Assembly: GCA_963921935.1 (NCBI GenBank) | Contig: OY998185.1 | Location: 66,665,717 to 66,729,716 of the forward strand | Source: Galeruca laticollis | Lineage: Eukaryota > Arthropoda > Insecta > Coleoptera > Chrysomelidae | Length of the DNA: 64,000 nt | Direction: 5' to 3' | Shown: positions 50,264-63,770 of the stretch, piece after piece | How positions within the stretch are numbered: position 1 is the first letter of the stretch | Layout of the letters: every line of letters starts with the position of its first letter | The notes under the pieces: generated by a model | The model's database searches: none | What the model was told of the DNA's origin: nothing | What the model saw: the letters and a program-made list of their open reading frames with translations, nothing else | Program-made: the position numbers and the translations under genes

Positions 50264-51615
50264 GTATACCTCCTCGCGTTTCTGTTATCCTAATACAAAA
50301 TCGGATTCTTACTGGAATATCGTGAATTATTTCTTAAAAATACTAAGTTTTCGTTCATTTAACGAAATTAGGATTTGGTATCAGGATAACAGAAGCGCGA
50401 AGAGGTATACTATCAATTGCTCCTGATAATTTGTATACCTCCTCGCGTTTCTGTTATCCTAATACAAAATCGGATACTTACTGGAATATCGTAAATTATT
50501 TCTTAAAAATACTGAGTTTTCGTTCATTTAATGAAATTAGTATTTGGTATCAGGATAACAGAAGAGCGAAGAGGTATACTATCAATTGCTCCTGATAATT
50601 TGTATACCTCCTCGCGTTTCTGTTATCCTAATACAAAATCGGATTCTTACTGGAATATCGTAAATTATTTCTTAAAAATACTAAGTTTTCGTTCATTTAC
50701 CGGAATTAGGATTTGGTATCAGGATAACAGAAGAGCGAAGAGGTATACTATCAATTGCTCCTGATAATTTGTATACCTCCTCGCGTTTCTGTTATCCTAA
50801 TACAAAATCGGATTCTTACTGGAATATCGTAAATTATTTCTTAAAAATACTAAGTTTTCGTTCATTTAACGAAATTAGGATTTGGTATCAGGATAACAGA
50901 AGAGCGAAGAGGTATACTATCAATTGCTCCTGATAATTTGTATACCTCCTCGCGTTTCTGTTATCCTAATACAAAATCGGATTCTTACTGGAATATCGTG
51001 AATTATTTCTTAAAAATACTAAGTTTTCGTTCATTTAACGAAATTAGGATTTGGTATCAGGATAACAGAAGCGCGAAGAGGTATACTATCAATTGCTCCT
51101 GATAATTTGTATACCTCCTCGCGTTTCTGTTATCCTAATACAAAATCGGATACTTACTGGAATATCGTAAATTATTTCTTAAAAATACTGAGTTTTCGTT
51201 CATTTACCGAAATTAGGATTTGGTATCAGGATAACAGAAGAGCGAAGAGGTATACTATCAATTGCTCCTGATAATTTGTATACCTCCTCGCGTTTCTGTT
51301 ATCCTAATACAAAATCGGATTCTTACTGGAATATCGTAAATTATTTCTTAAAAATACTAAGTTTTCGTTCATTTACCGGAATTAGGATTTGGTATCAGGA
51401 TAACAGAAGAGCGAAGAGGTATACTATCAATTGCTCCTGATAATTTGTATACCTCCTCGCGTTTCTGTTATCCTAATACAAAATCGGATTCTTACTGGAA
51501 TATCGTAAATTATTTCTTAAAAATACTAAGTTTTCGTTCATTTAACGAAATTAGGATTTGGTATCAGGATAACAGAAGAGCGAAGAGGTATACTATCAAT
51601 TGCTCCTGATAATTT
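50264..51615 (+). repeat. 4-mer higher-order repeat, two copies (676 bp)
   Basis: Copies are 50264-50939 and 50940-51615. The order is ATCGTGAATTATT with AGAAGCGCG; GATACTTACTGG with ATACTGAG; GATTCTTACTGG with TTACCGGAATT; then a consensus-like monomer. AGAAGCGCG is at 50391 and 51067, and again at 56475 within the 32-mer copy. A difference is AATGAAATTAGT in the first copy against ACCGAAATTAGG in the second. Confidence 0.88.
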
Positions 51616-54600
51616 GTATACCTCCTCGCGTTTCTGTTATCCTAATACAAAATCGGATTTTCACTGAAATATAGTAATATAATTCTTAAAAATACTAAGT
51701 TTTCGTTCATTTAAAGAAATTAGGATTTGGCATCAGGATAACAGAGGAGCGAAGAGGTATACTATCAATTGCCCCTGATAATTTGTATACCCCCTCGCGT
51801 TTCTGTTATCCTAATACAAAATCGGATTCTTACTGGAATATCGTAATTTATTTCTTAAAAATACTAAGTTTTCGTTAATTTAACGAAATCAGGATTTGGT
51901 ATCAGGATAACAGAAGAGCGTAGAGGTATACTATCAATTGCCCCTGATAATTTGTATACTTCCTCGCGTTTCTGTTATCCTAATACAAAATCGGATTCTT
52001 ACTGAAATATCGTAAATTATTTCTTAAAAATACTAGGTTTTCGTTAATTTAACGAAATTAGGATTTGCTATCAGGATAACAGAAGAGCGAAGAGGTATAC
52101 TATCAATTGCTCCTGATAATTTGTATACCTCCTCGCGTTTCTGTTATCCTAATACAAAATCGGATTCCTACTGGAATATCGTGAATTATTTCTTGAAAAT
52201 ACTAAGTTTTCGTTCATTTAACGAAATTAGGATTAGGTATCAGGATAACAGAAGAGCGAAGAGGTATACTATCAATTGCTCCTGATAATTTGTATAGCTC
52301 CTCGCGTTTCTGTTATCCTAATACAAATTCGGATTCTTACTGGAATATCGTAAATTATTTCTTAAAAATACTAAGTTTTCGTTAATTCAACGAAATTGGG
52401 ATTTGGTATCAGGATAACAGAGGAGCGAAGAGGTATACTATCAATTGCCCCTGATAATTTGTATACCTCCTCGCGTTTCTGTTATCCTAATACAAAATCG
52501 GATTCTTACTGGAATATCGTAAATTATTTCTTAAAAATACTAAGTTTTCGTTCATTCAACGAAATTAGGATTTGGTATCAGGATAACAGAAGAGCGAAGA
52601 GGTATACTATCAATTGCTCCTGATAATTTGTACACCTCCTCGCGTTTCTGTTATCCTAATACAAAATCGGATTCTCACTGAAATATCGTGAATTATTTCT
52701 TGGAAATACTAAGGTTTCGTTCATTTAACGAAATTAGGATTTGGTATCAGGATAATAGAAGAGCGAAGAGGTATACTCTGAATGGCTCCTTATAATTTGT
52801 ATACCTCCTCGCGTTTCTGTTATCCTGATACAAAATCGGATTCTTACTGGAATATCGTAAATTATTTCTTAAAAATACTAAGTTTTCGTTCATTTAACGA
52901 AATTAGGATTTGGTATCAGGATAATAGAAGAGCGAAGAGGTATACTATCAATTGCTCCTTATAATTTGTATACCTCCTCGCGTTTCTGTTATCCTAATAC
53001 AAAATCGGATTCTTACTGGAATATCGTAAATTATTTCTTAAAAATACTAAGTTTTCGTTCATTTAACGAAATTAGGATTTGGTATCAGGATAACAGAAGA
53101 GCGAAGAGGTATACTATCAATTGCTCCTGATAATTTGTATACCTCCTCGCGTTTCTGTTATCCTAATACAAAATTGGATTCTTACTGAAATATCGTGAAT
53201 TATTTCTTAAAAATACTAAGTTTTCGTTCATTTAACGAAATTAGGATTTGGTATCAGGATAACAGAGGAACGAAGAGGTATACTATCAATTGCCCCTGAT
53301 AATTTGTATACTTCCTCGCGTTTCTGTTATCCTAATACAAAATCGGATTCTTACTGGAATATCGTAAATTATTTCTTAAAAATACTAAGTTTTCGTTAAC
53401 TTAACGAAATTAGGATTTGCTATCAGGATGACAGAAGAGCGAAGAGGTATACTATCAATTGCTCCTGATAATTTGTATACCTCCTCGCGTTTCTGTTATC
53501 CTAATACAAAATCAGATCCTTACTGAAATATCGTAAATTATTTCTTAAAAATACTAAGTTTTCGTTCATTTAAAGAAATTAGGATTTGGTGTCAGGATAA
53601 CAGAGGAGCGAAGAGGTATATTATCAATTGCCCCTGATAATTTGTATACCTCCTCGCATTTCTGTTATCCTAATACAAAATCGGATACTCACTGAAATAT
53701 CGTAAATTATTTCTTAAAAATACTAAGTTTTCGTTAATTTAACGAAATTAGGATTTTGTATCAGGATAACAGAAGAGCGAAGAGGTATACTATCAATTGC
53801 TCCTGATAATTTGTACACCTCCTCGCGTTTCTGTTATCCTAATACAAAATTGGATTCTTACTGAAATATCGTGAATTATTTCTTAAAAATATTAAGTTTT
53901 CGTTCATTTAACGAAATTAGGATTTGGTATCAGGATAACAGAAGAGCGAAGAGGTATGCTATGAATTGCTCCTGATAATTTGTATACCTCCTCGCGTTTC
54001 TGTTATCCTAATACAAAATCGGATTCTTACTGGAATATCGTCAATTATTTCTTAAAAATACTAAGGTCTCGTTAATTTAACGAAATTAGGATTTGGTATC
54101 AGGATAATAGAAGAGCGAAGAGGTATACTATCATTTGCTCCTTATAATTTGTATACCTCCTCGCGTTTCAGTTATCCTAATACAAAATCGGATTCTTACT
54201 GGAATATCGTAAATTATTTCTTAAAAATACTAAGTTTTCGTTAACTTAACGAAATTAGGATTTGCTATCAGGATGACAGAAGAGCGAAGAGGTATACTAT
54301 CAATTGCTCCTGATAATTTGTATACCTCCTCGCATTTCTGTTATCCTAATACAAAATCGGATACTTACTGAAATATCGTAAATTATTTCTCGGAAATACT
54401 AAGTTTCCGTTGATTTAACGAAATTAGGATTTGCTATCAGGATAACAGAAGAGCGAAGAGGTATACTATCAATTGCTCCTGATAATTTGTATACCTCCTC
54501 GCATTTCTGTTATCCTAATACAAAATCGGATACTCACTGAAATATCGTAAATTATTTCTTAAAAATACTAAGTTTTCGTTAATTTAACGAAATTAGGATT

Positions 54601-56347
54601 TTGTATCAGGATAACAGAAGAGCGAAGAGGTATACTATCAATTGCTCCTGATAATTTGTACACCTCCTCGCGTTTCTGTTATCCTAATACAAAATTGGAT
54701 TCTTACTGAAATATCGTGAATTATTTCTTAAAAATATTAAGTTTTCGTTCATTTAACGAAATTAGGATTTGGTATCAGGATAACAGAAGAGCGAAGAGGT
54801 ATGCTATGAATTGCTCCTGATAATTTGTATACCTCCTCGCGTTTCTGTTATCCTAATACAAAATCGGATTCTTACTGGAATATCGTCAATTATTTCTTAA
54901 AAATACTAAGGTCTCGTTAATTTAACGAAATCAGGATTTGGTATCAGGATAATAGAAGAGCGAAGAGGTATACTATCATTTGCTCCTTATAATTTGTATA
55001 CCTCCTCGCGTTTCAGTTATCCTAATACAAAATCGGATTCTTACTGGAATATCGTAAATTATTTCTTAAAAATACTAGGTTTTCGTTCATTCAACGAAAT
55101 TAGGATTTGGTATCAGGATAACAGAAGAGCGGAGAGGTATACTATCAATTGCCCCTGATAATTTGTACACCTCCTCGCGTTTCTGTTATCCTAATACAAA
55201 ATCGGATTCTCACTGAAATATCGTAAATTATTTCTTGGAAATACTAAGGTTTCGTTCATTTAACGAAATTGGGATTTGGTATCAGGATAATAGAAGAGCG
55301 AAGAGGTATACTATCAATTGCTCCTTATAATTTGTATACCTCCTCGCGTTTCTGTTATCCTAATACAAAATCGGATTCTTACTGGAATATCGTAAATTAT
55401 TTCTTAAAAATACTAAGTTTCCGTTAATTTAACGAAATTAGGATTTGGTATCAGGATAACAGTAGAGCGAAGAGGTATGCTATCAATTGCTCCTTATAAT
55501 TTGTATACCTCCTCGCATTTCTGTTATCCTAATACAAAATCGGATACTTACTGAAATATCGTAAATTATCTCTCAAAAATACTAAGTTTCCGTTAATTTA
55601 ACGAAATTAGGATTTGCTATCAGGATAACAGAAGAGCGAAGAGGTATACTATCAATTGCTCCTGATAATTTGTATACCTCCTCGCATTTCTGTTATCCTA
55701 ATACAAAATCGGATACTTACTGAAATATCGTAAATTATTTCTTAAAAATACTAAGTTCTCGTTAATTTAACGAAATTAGGATTTTGTATCAGGATAACAG
55801 AAGAGCGAAGAGGTATACTATCAATTGCTCCTGATAATTTGTACACCTCATCGCGTTTCTGTTATCCTAATACAAAATCGGATTCTTACTGGAATATCGT
55901 AAATTATTTCTTAAAAATACTAAGTTTCCGTTAATTTAACGAAATTAGGATTTGGTATCAGGATAACAGTAGAGCGAAGAGGTATGCTATCAATTGCTCC
56001 TTATAATTTGTATACCTCCTCGCATTTCTGTTATCCTAATACAAAATCGGATACTTACTGAAATATCGTAAATTATCTCTCAAAAATACTAAGTTTCCGT
56101 TAATTTAACGAAATTAGGATTTGCTATCAGGATAACAGAAGAGCGAAGAGGTATACTATCAATTGCTCCTGATAATTTGTATACCTCCTCGCATTTCTGT
56201 TATCCTAATACAAAATCGGATACTTACTGAAATATCGTAAATTATCTCTCAAAAATACTAAGTTTCCGTTAATTTAACGAAATTAGGATTTGCTATCAGG
56301 ATAACAGAAGAGCGAAGAGGTATACTATCAATTGCTCCTGATAATTT
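50940..56347 (+). repeat. Higher-order repeat, 32-mer, copy 1 (5408 bp)
   Basis: 5408 is exactly 32 x 169. From about 50965 to about 55870 this matches copy 2 almost base for base: GGATTTTCACTG, TTATTTATTTC-type GTAATTTATT, GTATAGCTCC with ACAAATTCGG, CTCTGAATGGCTCC, AAAATCAGATCC, GTTTCAGTTATCC, TCTCGGAAATAC and ACACCTCATCGCG (55843 and 61251) all recur in order. One substitution I found is T at 55549 against C at 60957. The final three monomers (about 55870-56347) repeat GCATTT/TATCTCTC types and are not shared with copy 2. Confidence 0.92.
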
Positions 56348-59300
56348 GTATACCTCCTCGCATTTCTGTTATCCTAATACAAAATCGGATTCTTACTGGA
56401 ATATCGTGAATTATTTCTTAAAAATACTAAGTTTTCGTTCATTTAACGAAATTAGGATTTGGTATCAGGATAACAGAAGCGCGAAGAGGTATACTATCAA
56501 TTGCTCCTGATAATTTGTATACCTCCTCGCGTTTCTGTTATCCTAATACAAAATCGGATACTTACTGGAATATCGTAAATTATTTCTTAAAAATACTGAG
56601 TTTTCGTTCATTTACCGAAATTAGGATTTGGTATCAGGATAACAGAAGAGCGAAGAGGTATACTATCAATTGCTCCTGATAATTTGTATACCTCCTCGCG
56701 TTTCTGTTATCCTAATACAAAATCGGATTCTTACTGGAATATCGTAAATTATTTCTTAAAAATACTAAGTTTTCGTTCATTTACCGGAATTAGGATTTGG
56801 TATCAGGATAACAGAAGAGCGAAGAGGTATACTATCAATTGCTCCTGATAATTTGTATACCTCCTCGCGTTTCTGTTATCCTAATACAAAATCGGATTCT
56901 TACTGGAATATCGTAAATTATTTCTTAAAAATACTAAGTTTTCGTTCATTTAACGAAATTAGGATTTGGTATCAGGATAACAGAAGAGCGAAGAGGTATA
57001 CTATCAATTGCTCCTGATAATTTGTATACCTCCTCGCGTTTCTGTTATCCTAATACAAAATCGGATTTTCACTGAAATATAGTAATATAATTCTTAAAAA
57101 TACTAAGTTTTCGTTCATTTAAAGAAATTAGGATTTGGCATCAGGATAACAGAGGAGCGAAGAGGTATACTATCAATTGCCCCTGATAATTTGTATACCC
57201 CCTCGCGTTTCTGTTATCCTAATACAAAATCGGATTCTTACTGGAATATCGTAATTTATTTCTTAAAAATACTAAGTTTTCGTTAATTTAACGAAATCAG
57301 GATTTGGTATCAGGATAACAGAAGAGCGTAGAGGTATACTATCAATTGCCCCTGATAATTTGTATACTTCCTCGCGTTTCTGTTATCCTAATACAAAATC
57401 GGATTCTTACTGAAATATCGTAAATTATTTCTTAAAAATACTAGGTTTTCGTTAATTTAACGAAATTAGGATTTGCTATCAGGATAACAGAAGAGCGAAG
57501 AGGTATACTATCAATTGCTCCTGATAATTTGTATACCTCCTCGCGTTTCTGTTATCCTAATACAAAATCGGATTCCTACTGGAATATCGTGAATTATTTC
57601 TTGAAAATACTAAGTTTTCGTTCATTTAACGAAATTAGGATTAGGTATCAGGATAACAGAAGAGCGAAGAGGTATACTATCAATTGCTCCTGATAATTTG
57701 TATAGCTCCTCGCGTTTCTGTTATCCTAATACAAATTCGGATTCTTACTGGAATATCGTAAATTATTTCTTAAAAATACTAAGTTTTCGTTAATTCAACG
57801 AAATTGGGATTTGGTATCAGGATAACAGAGGAGCGAAGAGGTATACTATCAATTGCCCCTGATAATTTGTATACCTCCTCGCGTTTCTGTTATCCTAATA
57901 CAAAATCGGATTCTTACTGGAATATCGTAAATTATTTCTTAAAAATACTAAGTTTTCGTTCATTCAACGAAATTAGGATTTGGTATCAGGATAACAGAAG
58001 AGCGAAGAGGTATACTATCAATTGCTCCTGATAATTTGTACACCTCCTCGCGTTTCTGTTATCCTAATACAAAATCGGATTCTCACTGAAATATCGTGAA
58101 TTATTTCTTGGAAATACTAAGGTTTCGTTCATTTAACGAAATTAGGATTTGGTATCAGGATAATAGAAGAGCGAAGAGGTATACTCTGAATGGCTCCTTA
58201 TAATTTGTATACCTCCTCGCGTTTCTGTTATCCTGATACAAAATCGGATTCTTACTGGAATATCGTAAATTATTTCTTAAAAATACTAAGTTTTCGTTCA
58301 TTTAACGAAATTAGGATTTGGTATCAGGATAATAGAAGAGCGAAGAGGTATACTATCAATTGCTCCTTATAATTTGTATACCTCCTCGCGTTTCTGTTAT
58401 CCTAATACAAAATCGGATTCTTACTGGAATATCGTAAATTATTTCTTAAAAATACTAAGTTTTCGTTCATTTAACGAAATTAGGATTTGGTATCAGGATA
58501 ACAGAAGAGCGAAGAGGTATACTATCAATTGCTCCTGATAATTTGTATACCTCCTCGCGTTTCTGTTATCCTAATACAAAATTGGATTCTTACTGAAATA
58601 TCGTGAATTATTTCTTAAAAATACTAAGTTTTCGTTCATTTAACGAAATTAGGATTTGGTATCAGGATAACAGAGGAACGAAGAGGTATACTATCAATTG
58701 CCCCTGATAATTTGTATACTTCCTCGCGTTTCTGTTATCCTAATACAAAATCGGATTCTTACTGGAATATCGTAAATTATTTCTTAAAAATACTAAGTTT
58801 TCGTTAACTTAACGAAATTAGGATTTGCTATCAGGATGACAGAAGAGCGAAGAGGTATACTATCAATTGCTCCTGATAATTTGTATACCTCCTCGCGTTT
58901 CTGTTATCCTAATACAAAATCAGATCCTTACTGAAATATCGTAAATTATTTCTTAAAAATACTAAGTTTTCGTTCATTTAAAGAAATTAGGATTTGGTGT
59001 CAGGATAACAGAGGAGCGAAGAGGTATATTATCAATTGCCCCTGATAATTTGTATACCTCCTCGCATTTCTGTTATCCTAATACAAAATCGGATACTCAC
59101 TGAAATATCGTAAATTATTTCTTAAAAATACTAAGTTTTCGTTAATTTAACGAAATTAGGATTTTGTATCAGGATAACAGAAGAGCGAAGAGGTATACTA
59201 TCAATTGCTCCTGATAATTTGTACACCTCCTCGCGTTTCTGTTATCCTAATACAAAATTGGATTCTTACTGAAATATCGTGAATTATTTCTTAAAAATAT

Positions 59301-61280
59301 TAAGTTTTCGTTCATTTAACGAAATTAGGATTTGGTATCAGGATAACAGAAGAGCGAAGAGGTATGCTATGAATTGCTCCTGATAATTTGTATACCTCCT
59401 CGCGTTTCTGTTATCCTAATACAAAATCGGATTCTTACTGGAATATCGTCAATTATTTCTTAAAAATACTAAGGTCTCGTTAATTTAACGAAATTAGGAT
59501 TTGGTATCAGGATAATAGAAGAGCGAAGAGGTATACTATCATTTGCTCCTTATAATTTGTATACCTCCTCGCGTTTCAGTTATCCTAATACAAAATCGGA
59601 TTCTTACTGGAATATCGTAAATTATTTCTTAAAAATACTAAGTTTTCGTTAACTTAACGAAATTAGGATTTGCTATCAGGATGACAGAAGAGCGAAGAGG
59701 TATACTATCAATTGCTCCTGATAATTTGTATACCTCCTCGCATTTCTGTTATCCTAATACAAAATCGGATACTTACTGAAATATCGTAAATTATTTCTCG
59801 GAAATACTAAGTTTCCGTTGATTTAACGAAATTAGGATTTGCTATCAGGATAACAGAAGAGCGAAGAGGTATACTATCAATTGCTCCTGATAATTTGTAT
59901 ACCTCCTCGCATTTCTGTTATCCTAATACAAAATCGGATACTCACTGAAATATCGTAAATTATTTCTTAAAAATACTAAGTTTTCGTTAATTTAACGAAA
60001 TTAGGATTTTGTATCAGGATAACAGAAGAGCGAAGAGGTATACTATCAATTGCTCCTGATAATTTGTACACCTCCTCGCGTTTCTGTTATCCTAATACAA
60101 AATTGGATTCTTACTGAAATATCGTGAATTATTTCTTAAAAATATTAAGTTTTCGTTCATTTAACGAAATTAGGATTTGGTATCAGGATAACAGAAGAGC
60201 GAAGAGGTATGCTATGAATTGCTCCTGATAATTTGTATACCTCCTCGCGTTTCTGTTATCCTAATACAAAATCGGATTCTTACTGGAATATCGTCAATTA
60301 TTTCTTAAAAATACTAAGGTCTCGTTAATTTAACGAAATCAGGATTTGGTATCAGGATAATAGAAGAGCGAAGAGGTATACTATCATTTGCTCCTTATAA
60401 TTTGTATACCTCCTCGCGTTTCAGTTATCCTAATACAAAATCGGATTCTTACTGGAATATCGTAAATTATTTCTTAAAAATACTAGGTTTTCGTTCATTC
60501 AACGAAATTAGGATTTGGTATCAGGATAACAGAAGAGCGGAGAGGTATACTATCAATTGCCCCTGATAATTTGTACACCTCCTCGCGTTTCTGTTATCCT
60601 AATACAAAATCGGATTCTCACTGAAATATCGTAAATTATTTCTTGGAAATACTAAGGTTTCGTTCATTTAACGAAATTGGGATTTGGTATCAGGATAATA
60701 GAAGAGCGAAGAGGTATACTATCAATTGCTCCTTATAATTTGTATACCTCCTCGCGTTTCTGTTATCCTAATACAAAATCGGATTCTTACTGGAATATCG
60801 TAAATTATTTCTTAAAAATACTAAGTTTCCGTTAATTTAACGAAATTAGGATTTGGTATCAGGATAACAGTAGAGCGAAGAGGTATGCTATCAATTGCTC
60901 CTTATAATTTGTATACCTCCTCGCATTTCTGTTATCCTAATACAAAATCGGATACTCACTGAAATATCGTAAATTATCTCTCAAAAATACTAAGTTTCCG
61001 TTAATTTAACGAAATTAGGATTTGCTATCAGGATAACAGAAGAGCGAAGAGGTATACTATCAATTGCTCCTGATAATTTGTATACCTCCTCGCATTTCTG
61101 TTATCCTAATACAAAATCGGATACTTACTGAAATATCGTAAATTATTTCTTAAAAATACTAAGTTCTCGTTAATTTAACGAAATTAGGATTTTGTATCAG
61201 GATAACAGAAGAGCGAAGAGGTATACTATCAATTGCTCCTGATAATTTGTACACCTCATCGCGTTTCTGTTATCCTAATA
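56348..61280 (+). repeat. Higher-order repeat, 32-mer, copy 2
   Basis: Begins inside a monomer whose left arm has CGCATTT, from the preceding family, and then switches to the ATCTTACTGG/GTGAATT type, so the breakpoint is in or just after the left arm near 56365-56390. It then follows copy 1 at +5408 to about 61280, where GATTCTTACTGAAAT replaces GATTCTTACTGGAAT. The near-absence of differences over 4.9 kb points to a recent duplication or conversion. Confidence 0.92.
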
Positions 61281-62769
61281 CAAAATCGGATTCTTACTGA
61301 AATATCGTAAATTATTTCTTAAAAATACTAAAATTTCGTTCATTTAAAGAAATTAGGATTTGGTATCAGGATAACAGAGGAGCGAAGAGGTACACTATCA
61401 ATTGCCCCTGATAATTTGTACACCTCCTCGCGTTTCTGTTATCCTAATACAAAATCGGATTCTTACTGAAATATCGTAAATTATCTCTCAAAAATACTAA
61501 GTTTCCGTTAATTTAACGAAATTAGGATTTGCTATCAGGATAACAGAAGAGCGAAGAGGTATACTATCAATTGCTCCTGATAATTTGTATACCTCCTCGC
61601 ATTTCTGTTATCCTAATACAAAATCGGATACTTACTGAAATATCGTGAATTATCTCTCAAAAATACTAAGTTTCCGTTAATTTAACGAAATTGGGATTTG
61701 GTATCAGGATAATAGAAGAGCGAAGAGGTATACTATCAATTGCTCCTTATAATTTGTATACCTCCTCGCGTTTCTGTTATCCTAATACAAAATCGGATTC
61801 TTACTGGAATATCGTAAATTATTTCTTAAAAATACTAAGTTTTCGGTAATTTAACGAAATTAGGATTTGGTATCAGGATAACAGTAGAGCGAAGAGGTAT
61901 GCTATCAATTGCTCCTTATAATTTGTATACCTCCTCGCATTTCTGTTATCCTAATACAAAATCGGATACTTACTGAAATATCGTAAATTATCTCTCAAAA
62001 ATACTAAGTTTCCGTTAATTTAACGAAATTAGGATTTGCTATCAGGATAACAGAAGAGCGAAGAGGTATACTATCAATTGCTCCTGATAATTTGTATACC
62101 TCCTCGCATTTCTGTTATCCTAATACAAAATCGGATACTTACTGAAATATCGTAAATTATTTCTTAAAAATACTAAGTTCTCGTTAATTTAACGAAATTA
62201 GGATTTTGTATCAGGATAACAGAAGAGCGAAGAGGTATACTATCAATTGCTCCTGATAATTTGTACACCTCATCGCGTTTCTGTTATCCTAATACAAAAT
62301 CGGATTCTTACTGAAATATCGTAAATTATTTCTTAAAAATACTAAAATTTCGTTCATTTAAAGAAATTAGGATTTGGTATCAGGATAACAGAGGAGCGAA
62401 GAGGTACACTATCAATTGCCCCTGATAATTTGTACACCTCCTCGCGTTTCTGTTATCCTAATACAAAATCGGATTCTTACTGAAATATCGTAAATTATCT
62501 CTCAAAAATACTAAGTTTCCGTTAATTTAACGAAATTAGGATTTGCTATCAGGATAACAGAAGAGCGAAGAGGTATACTATCAATTGCTCCTGATAATTT
62601 GTATACCTCCTCGCATTTCTGTTATCCTAATACAAAATCGGATACTTACTGAAATATCGTGAATTATCTCTCAAAAATACTAAGTTTCCGTTAATTTAAC
62701 GAAATTAGGATTTGCTATCAGGATAACAGAAGAGCGAAGAGGTATACTATCAATTGCTCCTGATAATTT
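60742..62769 (+). repeat. 6-mer higher-order repeat, two copies (1014 bp)
   Basis: Copies are 60742-61755 and 61756-62769; the first overlaps the end of the 32-mer. ACACCTCATCGCG is at 61251 and 62265. The order is CAGTAGAGCG with ATGCTATC, CGCATTT with TATCTCTC, CGCATTT with AAGTTCTCG, ACACCTCATCGCG with TAAAATTTCG, GTACACC with TATCTCTC, and CGCATTT with GTGAATTATC. A difference is TTTCGGTAATT near 61845. Confidence 0.87.
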
Positions 62770-63770
62770 GTATACCTCCTCGCATTTCTGTTATCCTAAT
62801 ACAAAATCGGATTCCTACTGGAATATCGTAAATTATTTCTTGAAAATACTAAGTTTTCGTTCATTTAACGAAATTAGGATTAGGTATTAGGATAACAGAA
62901 GAGCGAAGAGGTATACTATCAATTGCTCCTGATAATTTGTATAGCTCCTCGCGTTTCTGTTATCCTAATACAAAATCGGATTCTTACTGGAATATCGTAA
63001 ATTATTTCTTAAAAATACTAAGTTTTCGTTAATTCAACGAAATTGGGATTTGGTATCAGGATAACAGAGGAGCGAAGAGGTATACTATCAATTGCCCCTG
63101 ATAATTTGTATACCTCCTCGCGTTTCTGTTATCCTAATACAAAATCGGATTCTTACTGGAATATCGTAAATTATTTCTTAAAAATACTAAGTTTTCGTTC
63201 ATTTAACGAAATTAGGATTTGGTATCAGGATAACAGAAGAGCGAAGAGGTATACTATCAATTGCTCCTGATAATTTGTACACCTCCTCGCGTTTCTGTTA
63301 TCCTAATACAAAATCGGATTCTCACTGAAATATCGTGAATTATTTCTTGGAAATACTAAGGTTTCGTTCATTTAACGAAATTAGGATTTGGTATCAGGAT
63401 AATAGAAGAGCGAAGAGGTATACTATCAATGGCTCCTTATAATTTGTATACCTCCTCGCGTTTCTGTTATCCTGATACAAAATCGGATTCTTACTGGAAT
63501 ATCGTGAATTATTTCTTAAAAATACTAAGTTTTCGTTCATTTAACGAAATTAGGATTTGGTATCAGGATAATAGAAGAGCGAAGAGGTATACTATCAATT
63601 GCTCCTTATAATTTGTATACCTCCTCGCGTTTCTGTTATCCTAATACAAAATCGGATTCTTACTGGAATATCGTAAATTATTTCTTAAAAATACTAAGTT
63701 TTCGTTCATTTAACGAAATTAGGATTTGGTATCAGGATAACAGAAGAGCGAAGAGGTATACTATCATTTG
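62770..63770 (+). repeat. Third, partial copy of the 32-mer segment
   Basis: Starts in a CGCATTT left arm and joins GATTCCTACT at 62810, matching 57571 at an offset of 5239 (31 monomers). It follows the 57.57 and 52.16 kb copies (GTATAGCTCC, ATTGGG, GTACACC with CTCACTG, ATGGCTCC with CTGATAC) but is more diverged than copies 1 and 2 are from each other: GGTATTAGG, ACAAAATCGG and CTATCAATGG replace GGTATCAGG, ACAAATTCGG and CTCTGAATGG. Confidence 0.85.

Noticed and set aside
2471..63611. Repeated open reading frames of 60-104 codons with a shared peptide (YTSSRFCYPNTKSD and so on)
   Set aside because: They all read the same frame of the monomer. Most start at TTG or GTG created by chance variants, and all stop at TGATAA or TAA in the linker. 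The frame is broken by TGA where ACTGG becomes ACTGA and by TAG in TTTTTAGTGG, both very common, so no coding constraint is visible. The 169-bp period is not a multiple of three, so the frame shifts in every monomer.
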